12,194 bases of DNA, from positions 1 through 12,194 of the forward strand of contig JAAEQP010001408.1 of assembly GCA_024231375.1 (NCBI GenBank), written 5' to 3'. Positions within the stretch are counted from its first letter, which is position 1. Each line of letters begins with the position of its first letter. Of this stretch, positions 5,350 through 12,082 are shown piece by piece. This DNA is from a bacterium (GTDB lineage Bacteria; Hydrogenedentota; Hydrogenedentia; Hydrogenedentiales; SLHB01). The notes under the pieces are model-generated. The model was not told the DNA's origin. It saw nothing but the letters and a program-made list of their open reading frames with translations, and searched no databases. The position numbers were made by a program, and so were the translations under genes.

Positions 5350-7404
5350 CTATTCCTTTCCATTGTTGGACGCGTCGTCCCACTTCGGCTCCAGTTCCAG
5401 GAAGGCCGTGTGGATCCCACGCAACACTTTGAACACGACCGCCTCGGGCTTGGCCGCTTCGACCGCATTCATTGCTTTCTCGAGACTCCCTACATCCGCA
5501 ATCGCGGTTCCATCTACGTCAACCAAGAGGTCCCCGTCGTTCAGGCCGCCCAAGGCCGCCCAACCGCCGGATTTCACTTCGTGGACCAGGACGCCGCGTT
5601 GCTCCTGCTTCCACTTCTCCTCGGCCTTGTCGAAGAAGGTGATATCGCGCACCGTGAACTCGAACTGCTCGTTTTTGTACTTCTTCATCTCGCGGCTCAG
5701 GCGCGGAGTGCGGACCAGTTCGACCGCGATCGTCTTCTGCTCACCGTTCCGCTCGATCAGGATATCCACGGAATCGCCGATTCGGTACTGGCGAATCCAC
5801 TCGGGCAACTGTTCGTAGTCCTCGGGGGCAGACGCCGTCATCTTTTCGCCGTCCACTTCCAGGATGAAGTCGCCTACCAGTAGACCGGCCTTCTCGGCGG
5901 TGCTTTCCTTGAACACCTGGGTGATGCGGAACCCGGTGAGGCCCTTCTGGCCCAACTGTTCCGCGATCTCGCGCGTGAGTACCTGGGTCTGAACCGGCAA
6001 CCAGGCCTTTTTCACTTCGAGGCCGGGATCCTCAAGCTGTTTGATGCCCACTTCGACCACCGTGAGGTACTGTTCCGACTTGCGCTCAAGGATGACCGTC
6101 ACCGGAACCGGCTCGGTGGCGCCCTCCGTCACCTGATCGGTGAACGCGCGCATATCGGCCACGCAGGTGATGGGGGTGTCGTTGGCCTGGATGAGGATGT
6201 CGCGGCGCTGCACGCTCGGTTTGGCGTCGTCGGCGGGGCCGCCGGGACGCAGAGAGGTGAGAAGCACACCGTCGGTGGTGTCGCGTTTGAGGCTCTTGGC
6301 CATGAGGAGCGAGATGTTGCGAACCGTGACGCCCCATTGTTTCATTTCGCTTTCGCGCGGCAACAGGGGCTCCCGCTCGTTCGGGGTAACCTGGAGGGCG
6401 ACTTCCTTTCCGTCACGCAGCACCACAGCTTCGGACGGCTGGCCGATAGGCATGTCGGCCACAAGCTGGTTGAACTCCGGCATCTGTTCGGCGAACCGGA
6501 CGTTGACGTCGCTTCCGGCGATCTTGACCAGCACGTCGCCCGCTTCCATGCCCGCCGCGGCCGCGGGGCCGTCTTTGAGTACGCTGCTGATGAGGACGCC
6601 TCGTCGCTGGGCGGCATGCTTGAGTTGGGGTTGCACGGATACACCCAACCACGCCCGTTTGATCGCGCCGTCTTTCATGAGCGTCTCGGCAACGCTCTTG
6701 GCCAAGTTGCCCGGGATTGCGCCGCCCAGGCCGATGCTAATCTCGTTGACGCCGATGATCTGACCATCCAGATTGACCAGGGGCCCGCCGGAGTTGCCGC
6801 CGAAAATCTGGGCGTCGTGACCGATCCAACGCACCAGCGCGCCCACGTCTTCGCCGTCCTGGGTCAACCCGCCCCAGCGGCTGATCCATTCGGGCATGAC
6901 GAGTTCCGCGTTGCTGACGATGCCGAGGGTCACCGACTGTGAGAGGGACATGGGGCTTCCCATGGCCAAGACGGTATCGCCTACGCGCACTTTGGAGGAA
7001 TCGCCGAATTCGGCGACGGGGAATTTTCGGGGAGGGTCGGGCACCAGCTTGATGACCGCAATGTCGGTGAGAGGATCGCGGCCTATGAGTTCGGCCTCGA
7101 CTTCCTCTTTGTTCGAAAGGGTACACACCAAGCGCGCGGCGTGGCCGGCTACGTGGTGGTTGGTGATGACATGGCCTTCCTTGGTGATGATGGCCCCACT
7201 GCCGCTGCTTTCGTATTTCTGCTCACGGCCTTCGCTGTAGTAGGTGGACACCACCTCGACGCGGACCAGGGCGGGCTTCACTCTGGCGACAGCCTGGTCG
7301 ACGGAGGCGCGTAGCGATTCCGGTATTGCTTCTTCGGCGGAGACGACCGCACAGGTCAACAACGCTCCCAATAGAACAACACTCGTCAACACGCGTTTTG
7401 CCAT
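5350..7404 (-). CDS. HtrA/DegP-type periplasmic serine protease with four PDZ domains
   Basis: The 684-residue protein has a signal peptide (MAKRVLTSVVLLGALLTCAV, cut near VSA 21-23) and a trypsin-like domain with the full triad: His84 in ITNHHV, Asp114 in LTDIAVIK, Ser205 in GGNSGGP. Four PDZ-like domains follow: about 251-341, 357-453, 466-566 and 585-672. Standard DegP proteins have two and are about 450 residues, so this is an extended form. It probably degrades or refolds damaged envelope proteins. The ATG at 7404 is preferred because AAGGAA lies six bases upstream. A longer frame opening at 7491 would add 29 codons encoded by repeat B, so it is probably an artefact. The strong promoter at 7540-7512 lies upstream. 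It is coupled to the protease-like gene downstream. Confidence 0.93.
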   Translation of the reverse strand: MAKRVLTSVVLLGALLTCAVVSAEEAIPESLRASVDQAVARVKPALVRVEVVSTYYSEGREQKYESSGSGAIITKEGHVITNHHVAGHAARLVCTLSNKEEVEAELIGRDPLTDIAVIKLVPDPPRKFPVAEFGDSSKVRVGDTVLAMGSPMSLSQSVTLGIVSNAELVMPEWISRWGGLTQDGEDVGALVRWIGHDAQIFGGNSGGPLVNLDGQIIGVNEISIGLGGAIPGNLAKSVAETLMKDGAIKRAWLGVSVQPQLKHAAQRRGVLISSVLKDGPAAAAGMEAGDVLVKIAGSDVNVRFAEQMPEFNQLVADMPIGQPSEAVVLRDGKEVALQVTPNEREPLLPRESEMKQWGVTVRNISLLMAKSLKRDTTDGVLLTSLRPGGPADDAKPSVQRRDILIQANDTPITCVADMRAFTDQVTEGATEPVPVTVILERKSEQYLTVVEVGIKQLEDPGLEVKKAWLPVQTQVLTREIAEQLGQKGLTGFRITQVFKESTAEKAGLLVGDFILEVDGEKMTASAPEDYEQLPEWIRQYRIGDSVDILIERNGEQKTIAVELVRTPRLSREMKKYKNEQFEFTVRDITFFDKAEEKWKQEQRGVLVHEVKSGGWAALGGLNDGDLLVDVDGTAIADVGSLEKAMNAVEAAKPEAVVFKVLRGIHTAFLELEPKWDDASNNGKE

Positions 7405-7410
7405 GGTGAG

Positions 7411-7416
7411 TTCCTT
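7411..7416 (-). promoter_or_regulatory. Ribosome binding site that fixes the protease start
   Basis: AAGGAA on the minus strand is six bases from the ATG at 7404. It supports this start over the in-frame ATG at 7491, which lies inside repeat B. Confidence 0.75.
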
Positions 7417-7432
7417 CTGTTCTTTCCAGGTC

Positions 7433-7497
7433 GCGAAAAGGGGGACAGTCCCGTCTCGCTCGGGGACTTGCTCGCTTGGTACAGTCCCCATTTTCGC
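7433..7497. repeat. Palindromic element B in the protease 5' leader
   Basis: The arms GCGAAAAGGGGGAC (7433-7446) and GTCCCCATTTTCGC (7484-7497) are complementary at 13 of 14 positions. Between them is the family core GTCTCGCTCG...GCTCGCTTGGTACA. The element lies wholly between the promoter and the ribosome site of the protease gene, so the leader RNA can fold into this stem. Confidence 0.75.
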
Positions 7498-7511
7498 TTG
7501 AAGCCGTCGCG

Positions 7512-7540
7512 ATTATGGCCGCGCTACAGATCGCTGTCAA
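7512..7540 (-). promoter_or_regulatory. Near-consensus sigma70 promoter for the protease operon
   Basis: The minus strand reads TTGACA (7540-7535), a 17-base spacer, and CATAAT (7517-7512): a perfect -35 and a 5 of 6 -10. Transcription would begin near 7505, giving a leader of about 100 bases that contains element B. Confidence 0.78.
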
Positions 7541-7550
7541 GCGCCCCTAC

Positions 7551-7577
7551 TACACAAGGTATACATCAACCGCGGCG
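7551..7577. repeat. 27-bp direct repeat, copy 1
   Basis: It matches 7675-7701 at 26 of 27 bases (core GGTATACATCAACCGCGGCG) and contains the small palindromes GTATAC and CCGCGG. It lies just upstream of the protease promoter -35 box, so an operator role is possible. Confidence 0.75.
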
Positions 7578-7583
7578 AGGTAC

Positions 7584-7664
7584 GCGAAAGCGGGGACAGT
7601 CCCGTCTCGCTCGATGACTCGCTTGCTTGGTACAGGCCCCGCCAGAGCGGGGTCCCGTTTTCGC
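7584..7664. repeat. Palindromic element C between the 27-bp direct repeats
   Basis: The left arm GCGAAAGCGGGGAC (7584-7597) pairs imperfectly with GTCCCGTTTTCGC (7652-7664; one deletion, one mismatch). The family core is at 7591-7640. Its right end differs from the other copies by an added hairpin CCCCGC / GCGGGG (7637-7642 and 7647-7652). Confidence 0.7.
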
Positions 7665-7674
7665 TGCGCCCAAT

Positions 7675-7701
7675 TACACGAGGTATACATCAACCGCGGC
7701 G
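7675..7701. repeat. 27-bp direct repeat, copy 2
   Basis: Partner of 7551-7577, with one mismatch (G for A at 7680). It lies 26 bp past the stop codon of the dehydrogenase gene and 10 bp beyond element C. Confidence 0.75.
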
Positions 7702-7727
7702 CGTCATAAAGGATATGGCGTGCTGCC

Positions 7728-8534
7728 TCACTCTTGATCAATGAACATTTCTTTGGCCATGATCCGTTTGGAGATGAGGGCCGCCCACTTGCGCGGAACC
7801 AACCGGGTGAAGAGGGCAGGCCAGAAGAAGGACCAGGGTCCAACGGTGGGCTTGCGGCCGAGATATCGAAGGGCCAACGCGACCACCGCCTCGGGCGTAT
7901 CGGCTTTGGCCTGGGCTTGATCGGAAAGTTCCTTGCTGAGTCCGTCGGCCGTCAGGAATTCCGTCTTCGTGACTGACGGGCAGAGGGTGATCACGTCCAC
8001 GCCTTTTCCGCGTACTTCCGCCCACAGCGCGTCGCCGAAGAAGAGGTCGAAGGCCTTGGTGCCGCCGTATACGGCCTGGTAGGGCGCGGGAATGGCCCCG
8101 AGTATGGAGGACACCATGATGACCGCGCCGCGGCCGCGTTCCAGCATGGGAGGCAAGAGCGCGTGGGTGAGTAGGGCCGGGGCGAGGCAGTTCACCCGAA
8201 TCATGCTGGTCATTCGCGCTACGTCGCTTTCGACGAATCGGCCCGCTTGGCCGAACCCCGCGTTGTTAACCAGGATGCCCACTTGGATGTCGGCCACAGC
8301 TTGGGCGACGCGTTCCGACGCGCCTTCCGCCGCGAGATCCTGCTGGACGCACCGGGTCTTGACGCCATGCTGGGCTTCGAGTTCGGCGGCGAGTTCTTCG
8401 AGGTTGTTGAGTCGCCGGGCCACAAGCACGCAGTCCACGCCCTGTGCGGCGATGGCGCGGGCGAACTCACGGCCAATACCGGCCGACGCGCCGGTAATCA
8501 GCGCCCAGCCTCCATAAGCATTGAGGTCTTTCAT
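7728..8534 (-). CDS. Short-chain dehydrogenase/reductase
   Basis: The 268-residue product is a classical SDR oxidoreductase. The nucleotide-binding motif TGASAGIG is at 14-21, NNAG at 90-93, Asn115, and the catalytic Ser143, Tyr156 and Lys160 (YxxxK). The Arg40-Arg41 pair after strand 2 suggests NADP(H) over NAD(H). The C-terminus (about 230-260) has a hydrophobic, aromatic and basic segment, perhaps membrane-associating, as in some SDRs acting on lipids. The ATG at 8534 has AGGA nine bases upstream. It starts 22 bp after the YhcH-family stop, so the two are likely co-transcribed. The substrate cannot be told from sequence; sugar or lipid carbonyls are both possible. Confidence 0.92.
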   Translation of the reverse strand: MKDLNAYGGWALITGASAGIGREFARAIAAQGVDCVLVARRLNNLEELAAELEAQHGVKTRCVQQDLAAEGASERVAQAVADIQVGILVNNAGFGQAGRFVESDVARMTSMIRVNCLAPALLTHALLPPMLERGRGAVIMVSSILGAIPAPYQAVYGGTKAFDLFFGDALWAEVRGKGVDVITLCPSVTKTEFLTADGLSKELSDQAQAKADTPEAVVALALRYLGRKPTVGPWSFFWPALFTRLVPRKWAALISKRIMAKEMFIDQE

Positions 8535-8556
8535 GATGTCGGTTCCTGGTTGTGTC

Positions 8557-9003
8557 CTATACGCGGATCTTGACGACGGCTTTGCGGACGGTGGACTTCT
8601 TCTTCAGCGTGAGAGAGGGGGCGTGGGCGTCGCGGGGATAGAAGACGCTGAAGCGTCCTTGTTTCAGCACGAGTTCCGTGGCGTTGGGGATGAGGGCGTA
8701 CAACTCCGCGTCCGGCTCGTAGGGATCGGTGACGGTGAGTTCGGGCTGCGGCGCCCAGAGGATCTTCTCTTCGCCCTTCAGTATGTACTGGATGTCCGTG
8801 TACTGACGGTGGGCCTCGAACTTGTGGCCTTCCAACGGTCTTGTCTCGTAGGTCTGGACCATGCAGTAGATGTTGTCGCCGTCGATGTCGTACCGGGCGT
8901 CGGCGATATCGTCGTCCATGGCTTCGAGCCAGGCGAAGGCCTTCTCCATTCGCTCGTTGCGCCAATCGTAGTCGGCCCAGTGTTCAAAAGTATCCAGTAT
9001 CAT
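8557..9003 (-). CDS. YhcH/YjgK/YiaL family protein (NanQ-like sugar anomerase)
   Basis: The 148-residue product has the compact cupin-like features of this family (usually about 150 residues): HKFEAHRQYTDIQYILKGEE (60-79) with Glu63, His65 and Asp70, and FYPRDAHAPS with His127. These are the expected metal-site residues. Characterised members such as NanQ speed the interconversion of sugar anomers, for example sialic acids. Here the sugar is unknown. The start at 9003 has GGAGG upstream and restores the family length. A longer frame to 9120 would add 39 residues unlike the family and would cross the candidate promoter. It is cytoplasmic, with no signal peptide, and forms a pair with the dehydrogenase. 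Confidence 0.9.
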   Translation of the reverse strand: MILDTFEHWADYDWRNERMEKAFAWLEAMDDDIADARYDIDGDNIYCMVQTYETRPLEGHKFEAHRQYTDIQYILKGEEKILWAPQPELTVTDPYEPDAELYALIPNATELVLKQGRFSVFYPRDAHAPSLTLKKKSTVRKAVVKIRV

Positions 9004-9066
9004 GGTTCCCTCCCGGAAAGGTTGTTTCGCCCCGGCTCGTGAGTCGCGGGGTAAGGTCTCGGGTGC

Positions 9067-9095
9067 ATTGTACGCGACGCAGGCGTTATGTGGAA
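9067..9095 (-). promoter_or_regulatory. Candidate promoter for the YhcH-dehydrogenase pair
   Basis: The minus strand has TACAAT (9072-9067) as a good -10. Seventeen bases upstream is a weak -35, TTCCAC (9095-9090). A leader of about 55 bases leads to the ATG at 9003. Confidence 0.4.
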
Positions 9096-9122
9096 GGGGC
9101 GGGAGATGGTTTTCGGCCATCG

Positions 9123-9213
9123 GCCTTCAGCTATCAGCCGGATCGGTCGGATCGGCCTGATCGGGCGACGCCAGCCAGCAGATCTGGCTGAAGGCTGACA
9201 GCCGACAGTTGAT
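9123..9213. repeat. Inverted repeat element with 9-bp tandem core
   Basis: GCCTTCAGC (9123-9131) is the exact complement of GCTGAAGGC (9187-9195). CTATCAGCC and GTTGATAGC extend the relation loosely. The centre holds the CGGATCGGT tandem repeat (9139-9165) also seen at 346-376. It lies in the gap after the TIM-barrel gene stop codon. Confidence 0.55.
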
Positions 9214-9219
9214 AGCCTC

Positions 9220-10278
9220 CTACTCCGCCTCCGGATCCCCATCAAGGTCGAGGTTGCCGTGGCGGATCTCGCGGTAGGCCTGTTTGAGCCATTTCCAGGC
9301 CCGTTCGGGATCGGCGCCCGGCCGGTCACACTGGTCCCAGGATACATAGTCGCGGTAGGACCATGCGCTGAGATAGTCGACGCCGGCGGCCGCATTGATC
9401 TTGGCGGCCCAGTAGGGGTCGGTCTCGCTGTCCGGGTCGAGTTTCCACGAGCAGACCCACGATTCCACGAGTTTCCCGTTCTCGCGGCCCATGTCGAGCG
9501 TTTCCTTGGCGTATTTTTCGATGAAGTCCCGCTGGGATTCCTCCTGGTGGGGTCGCCAGTAGGGGTCGACACCCAGGATGTCCAGGTCGGCGGTTTGCGC
9601 GACGGCCGCGCGGAAGTCGTAGGAGTCGCTCGTCATGACGCACGTCGACGTGATGAGATGGGTGCCGCAGGCCTTCACGTAGCCGCACAGGTCGCTGAGG
9701 AATGCGAGCATGGTCTGGTTGCGGAACGCCTCCACCGATTCCGTTAACTCGGTGGGCATATCCTCGCCGTGTTGTTCGCGGTAGAGGGTTTGGCAGTCCG
9801 GGCATCGGCACAGCCACTCGCCGTCCTCCAACTTGCCCAGATACCCGGCTAGACCGTAGCTTGGTTCATCCCAGAAGATGCCGTCGGCGCCATACTTCTC
9901 GATGAACTCGGCCACGGCGGTACGCATGAACTCGCGGACGGCCGGTTTGTTCGGACAACTCTTGGGCAGGCTTCGGCCCAGGTTGCTGATGCAATTGCAT
10001 TCGGGGTGTTGCACGGTGAAGAGGCTTGGGATGGCGCCGCAGGCGAACAGGTTGCCGTAGCCCCAGAGGTCGGCCACCACGATGAGGTTAAACTCGTGAG
10101 CCATGTCGATAGCGGCTTTGACGCTCTTGGACTCGTATTCGAGATTGCCTTCGGCAAAAGGTAGATAGACTCCGTCGCACACCTCGGCGATCTCTTCGAG
10201 ATCGTTCCACATGGCCTTGGGATAGGGGCTGGGATGGTAGGTGATGTTGAGTTGCGTCGTCGGTTCGTCGGTGCTCAT
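9220..10278 (-). CDS. TIM-barrel glycoside-hydrolase-like protein, unassigned family
   Basis: The 352-residue product reads like a (beta/alpha)8 barrel: regular strand-helix units with strand ends such as DGVYLPF, LIVVADLWGYGN, ADGIFWDEPSYG and LDILGVDPYW. Asp137-Glu138 at the end of the GIFWDEP strand are plausible catalytic acids. Glu272 in VESWVCSW is a candidate second one. A C-x-C-x2-C motif (Cys157, Cys159, Cys162) followed by QTLYREQHG lies in a loop after strand 4 and could bind zinc. Such Cys-rich loops are seen in some glycosidase-like proteins. There is no signal peptide, so it would act in the cytoplasm on an imported sugar. It begins 36 bp after the kinase gene, with GGGAGA as ribosome site. 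Activity is inferred from fold only. Confidence 0.78.
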   Translation of the reverse strand: MSTDEPTTQLNITYHPSPYPKAMWNDLEEIAEVCDGVYLPFAEGNLEYESKSVKAAIDMAHEFNLIVVADLWGYGNLFACGAIPSLFTVQHPECNCISNLGRSLPKSCPNKPAVREFMRTAVAEFIEKYGADGIFWDEPSYGLAGYLGKLEDGEWLCRCPDCQTLYREQHGEDMPTELTESVEAFRNQTMLAFLSDLCGYVKACGTHLITSTCVMTSDSYDFRAAVAQTADLDILGVDPYWRPHQEESQRDFIEKYAKETLDMGRENGKLVESWVCSWKLDPDSETDPYWAAKINAAAGVDYLSAWSYRDYVSWDQCDRPGADPERAWKWLKQAYREIRHGNLDLDGDPEAE

Positions 10279-10314
10279 GGGCTCTCTCCCGTGTATGGCC
10301 TCTGGTCACGAAAC

Positions 10315-12006
10315 CTACGCAAACGGAGTCAGTTCGCAAACGCTGGCTGTAGTGTGGTTGACGACCGCCACCTGTTCAAGCTTGTCGTCAGTCGCGGGGC
10401 CGTCCCATCCGGCCGCTGCCGCGTATGGGTCCGATGCCATGCATGCGCGGATGGCGGCGCAGATTGCGTCGGTCTCATCGGCCCTGCACATAGCGATGAC
10501 GCTGCCTGCTATGCCGGCGCCGGTGAGGGATGCGCCGAGGGCGCCTGCCTCGAGGGCGGCGTCGACCAGCATGTCGAGGACCGCGCTGCTCGCGCCATAG
10601 GCACCGGCACAAAGTGCCAGAGGGGTGCCACGATGCATCAGCGCCTCGATGGCGTCGTCATCCGTGCGGTACGTGTACGTGGCGCCGGTGTCTTCGATGC
10701 GCCGGTCGCCGTCGTGTCCCCGCGTCATGAGGACGCCCGCCCGTTTGAAGAGGCCCCGTTCCAACAGGTCGGGGAACAGCCGTGCTCGCTCCGACTCCGC
10801 GAGACCATACAGCAGCGGGCCACGGAGCCCGATGGTGGACGGACGCATGTCGTCCGGCACGTTGCCGAAGTACTGGTCGTAGGATGCGTCCAGGCCGGGG
10901 AGTTCGTAACGCTTTCTCAGAGCGTGGATGCTGGCCTCTTCAGGGACTTGAATCAAGAGTTTGTAGATGGCCTGGACGCCGCCCATCGATTCAAGCTTCT
11001 CGTCGGAGACATCAGAAAGGCGAAGGGCACCGGGTCCAGCAGGCGCATCGTGGTTCTGGGCGGCCATTTCCTGGCGTAGGATCTCGAGTGCCAGCGAGTA
11101 GGCGAATCGGTTCCGTGTGTACTCGACCTGTTCGGCTCCGCTTAGACTGCGCTCGGTGAGGGAATTGGCCACCACGATGCCGACGTCGCAGGGGAAGGGG
11201 ATGTGCCGGGCAGACGACGTGTCGAGACCGGAAGTGCCTTCCGGCTTCAACAGTACGTTGACCGTCTCGTCCCGGCCTCCGAGGACCATGGCGGCTTGGT
11301 CTGACAGACCGCAGCGTGAGCCTGTGTACCATTCGGCATCGCGGCCCGCCACGATGAGGCGGTTGCCTTCGATGGGATTCCCCGCGAGGGTACTGAGTCC
11401 ATGGACGAGGCTCACACACAAGGCAGCGGATGAACTCAGCGCTGCGCCGCGGGGGATATCGCTGCCGATCACGCCGACGGCGCCGGACCGAGGTGCATTG
11501 CCCGTGTGCCAACACGTGGCGAGTGCGGAACCTCGCACGTAGTGTTCCCAGTGTCCCCGTGTGGCGCCCACATCCGCCGTGGTAGTCGGCGACGTGATGA
11601 AGGACATCCAATCCGAGTGGTCATGCAGGCGTTGGGCCGCCTGCGCCGTATCGAAGGCGACTTCATCGAATTCGGGATCGATATTGGCCATGGTGATTTC
11701 GGGCGCTGACGTGGGAGAGATGGCAAGCACGACCTCGCGCTGATGGGTCATGAGGTTGATGTAGCCGCCGTGGGTGTCGACGTGCATGCCGCGCAGGTTG
11801 ATGCGGCCGGGGCAGCGAATGATGCGGACGGGCAGGTCGCCGAAGCGGGTTATGAAGCGTTCAACGACTTGGCGGAGAAGGGTCGTGCGATCAGCGAGGG
11901 TGTCGGCGTCGGTGCCGTAGACCTGGAGCATGGTTTCGCGGAGAGGGCCGGTGGGTGTGGCCAGCGCGTGGAGCCATTTCGATGCTGTCCACAATGTGTC
12001 AGTCAT
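10315..12006 (-). CDS. GHMP kinase related to galactokinase, enlarged and with altered sugar-site motif
   Basis: The 563-residue product has all three GHMP kinase motifs: PGRINLRGMHVDTHGG (66-81), PRGAALSSSA (185-194, ATP loop) and GASLTGAGIAGS (491-502). Asp236 in CGLSDQ matches the galactokinase catalytic base. It probably phosphorylates a monosaccharide at C1. In galactokinase the first motif reads GEHTDY. Here Met74 replaces the sugar-binding Glu, while His75 and Asp77 remain, so the sugar may not be galactose. Typical galactokinases are 350 to 450 residues. The extra length is mostly a segment at about 310-440 before the last motif. The ATG at 12006 has only moderate ribosome signals (AGAGG at 11 bases, GGGG at 3). 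A longer frame to 12180 would run through repeat D and is rejected. It is first in a unit with the TIM-barrel gene. Confidence 0.88.
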   Translation of the reverse strand: MTDTLWTASKWLHALATPTGPLRETMLQVYGTDADTLADRTTLLRQVVERFITRFGDLPVRIIRCPGRINLRGMHVDTHGGYINLMTHQREVVLAISPTSAPEITMANIDPEFDEVAFDTAQAAQRLHDHSDWMSFITSPTTTADVGATRGHWEHYVRGSALATCWHTGNAPRSGAVGVIGSDIPRGAALSSSAALCVSLVHGLSTLAGNPIEGNRLIVAGRDAEWYTGSRCGLSDQAAMVLGGRDETVNVLLKPEGTSGLDTSSARHIPFPCDVGIVVANSLTERSLSGAEQVEYTRNRFAYSLALEILRQEMAAQNHDAPAGPGALRLSDVSDEKLESMGGVQAIYKLLIQVPEEASIHALRKRYELPGLDASYDQYFGNVPDDMRPSTIGLRGPLLYGLAESERARLFPDLLERGLFKRAGVLMTRGHDGDRRIEDTGATYTYRTDDDAIEALMHRGTPLALCAGAYGASSAVLDMLVDAALEAGALGASLTGAGIAGSVIAMCRADETDAICAAIRACMASDPYAAAAGWDGPATDDKLEQVAVVNHTTASVCELTPFA

Positions 12007-12044
12007 CGACCCCGAGACCTCTTGGCGTGGTTGGGACGGAAATG

Positions 12045-12082
12045 GGGGACAGTCCCGTCTCGCTGCGCTCGTTTGGTACAGT
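12045..12082. repeat. Palindromic element D, short variant
   Basis: It begins GGGGACAGTCCCGTCTCGCT like the other copies. The middle is shortened to GCGCTCGTTTGGTACAGT, after which an insert begins. It lies upstream of the kinase gene in the same orientation as A to C. Confidence 0.7.

Noticed and set aside
4399..5883. Long plus-strand open frame of 494 codons
   Set aside because: It is antisense to both protease-family genes, and its His/Arg/Asp-rich translation is typical of a shadow frame in GC-rich DNA.
7571..7701. tRNA or structured RNA gene between the dehydrogenase and protease genes
   Set aside because: No cloverleaf or T-loop motif was found. The structure is explained by element C and the direct repeats.
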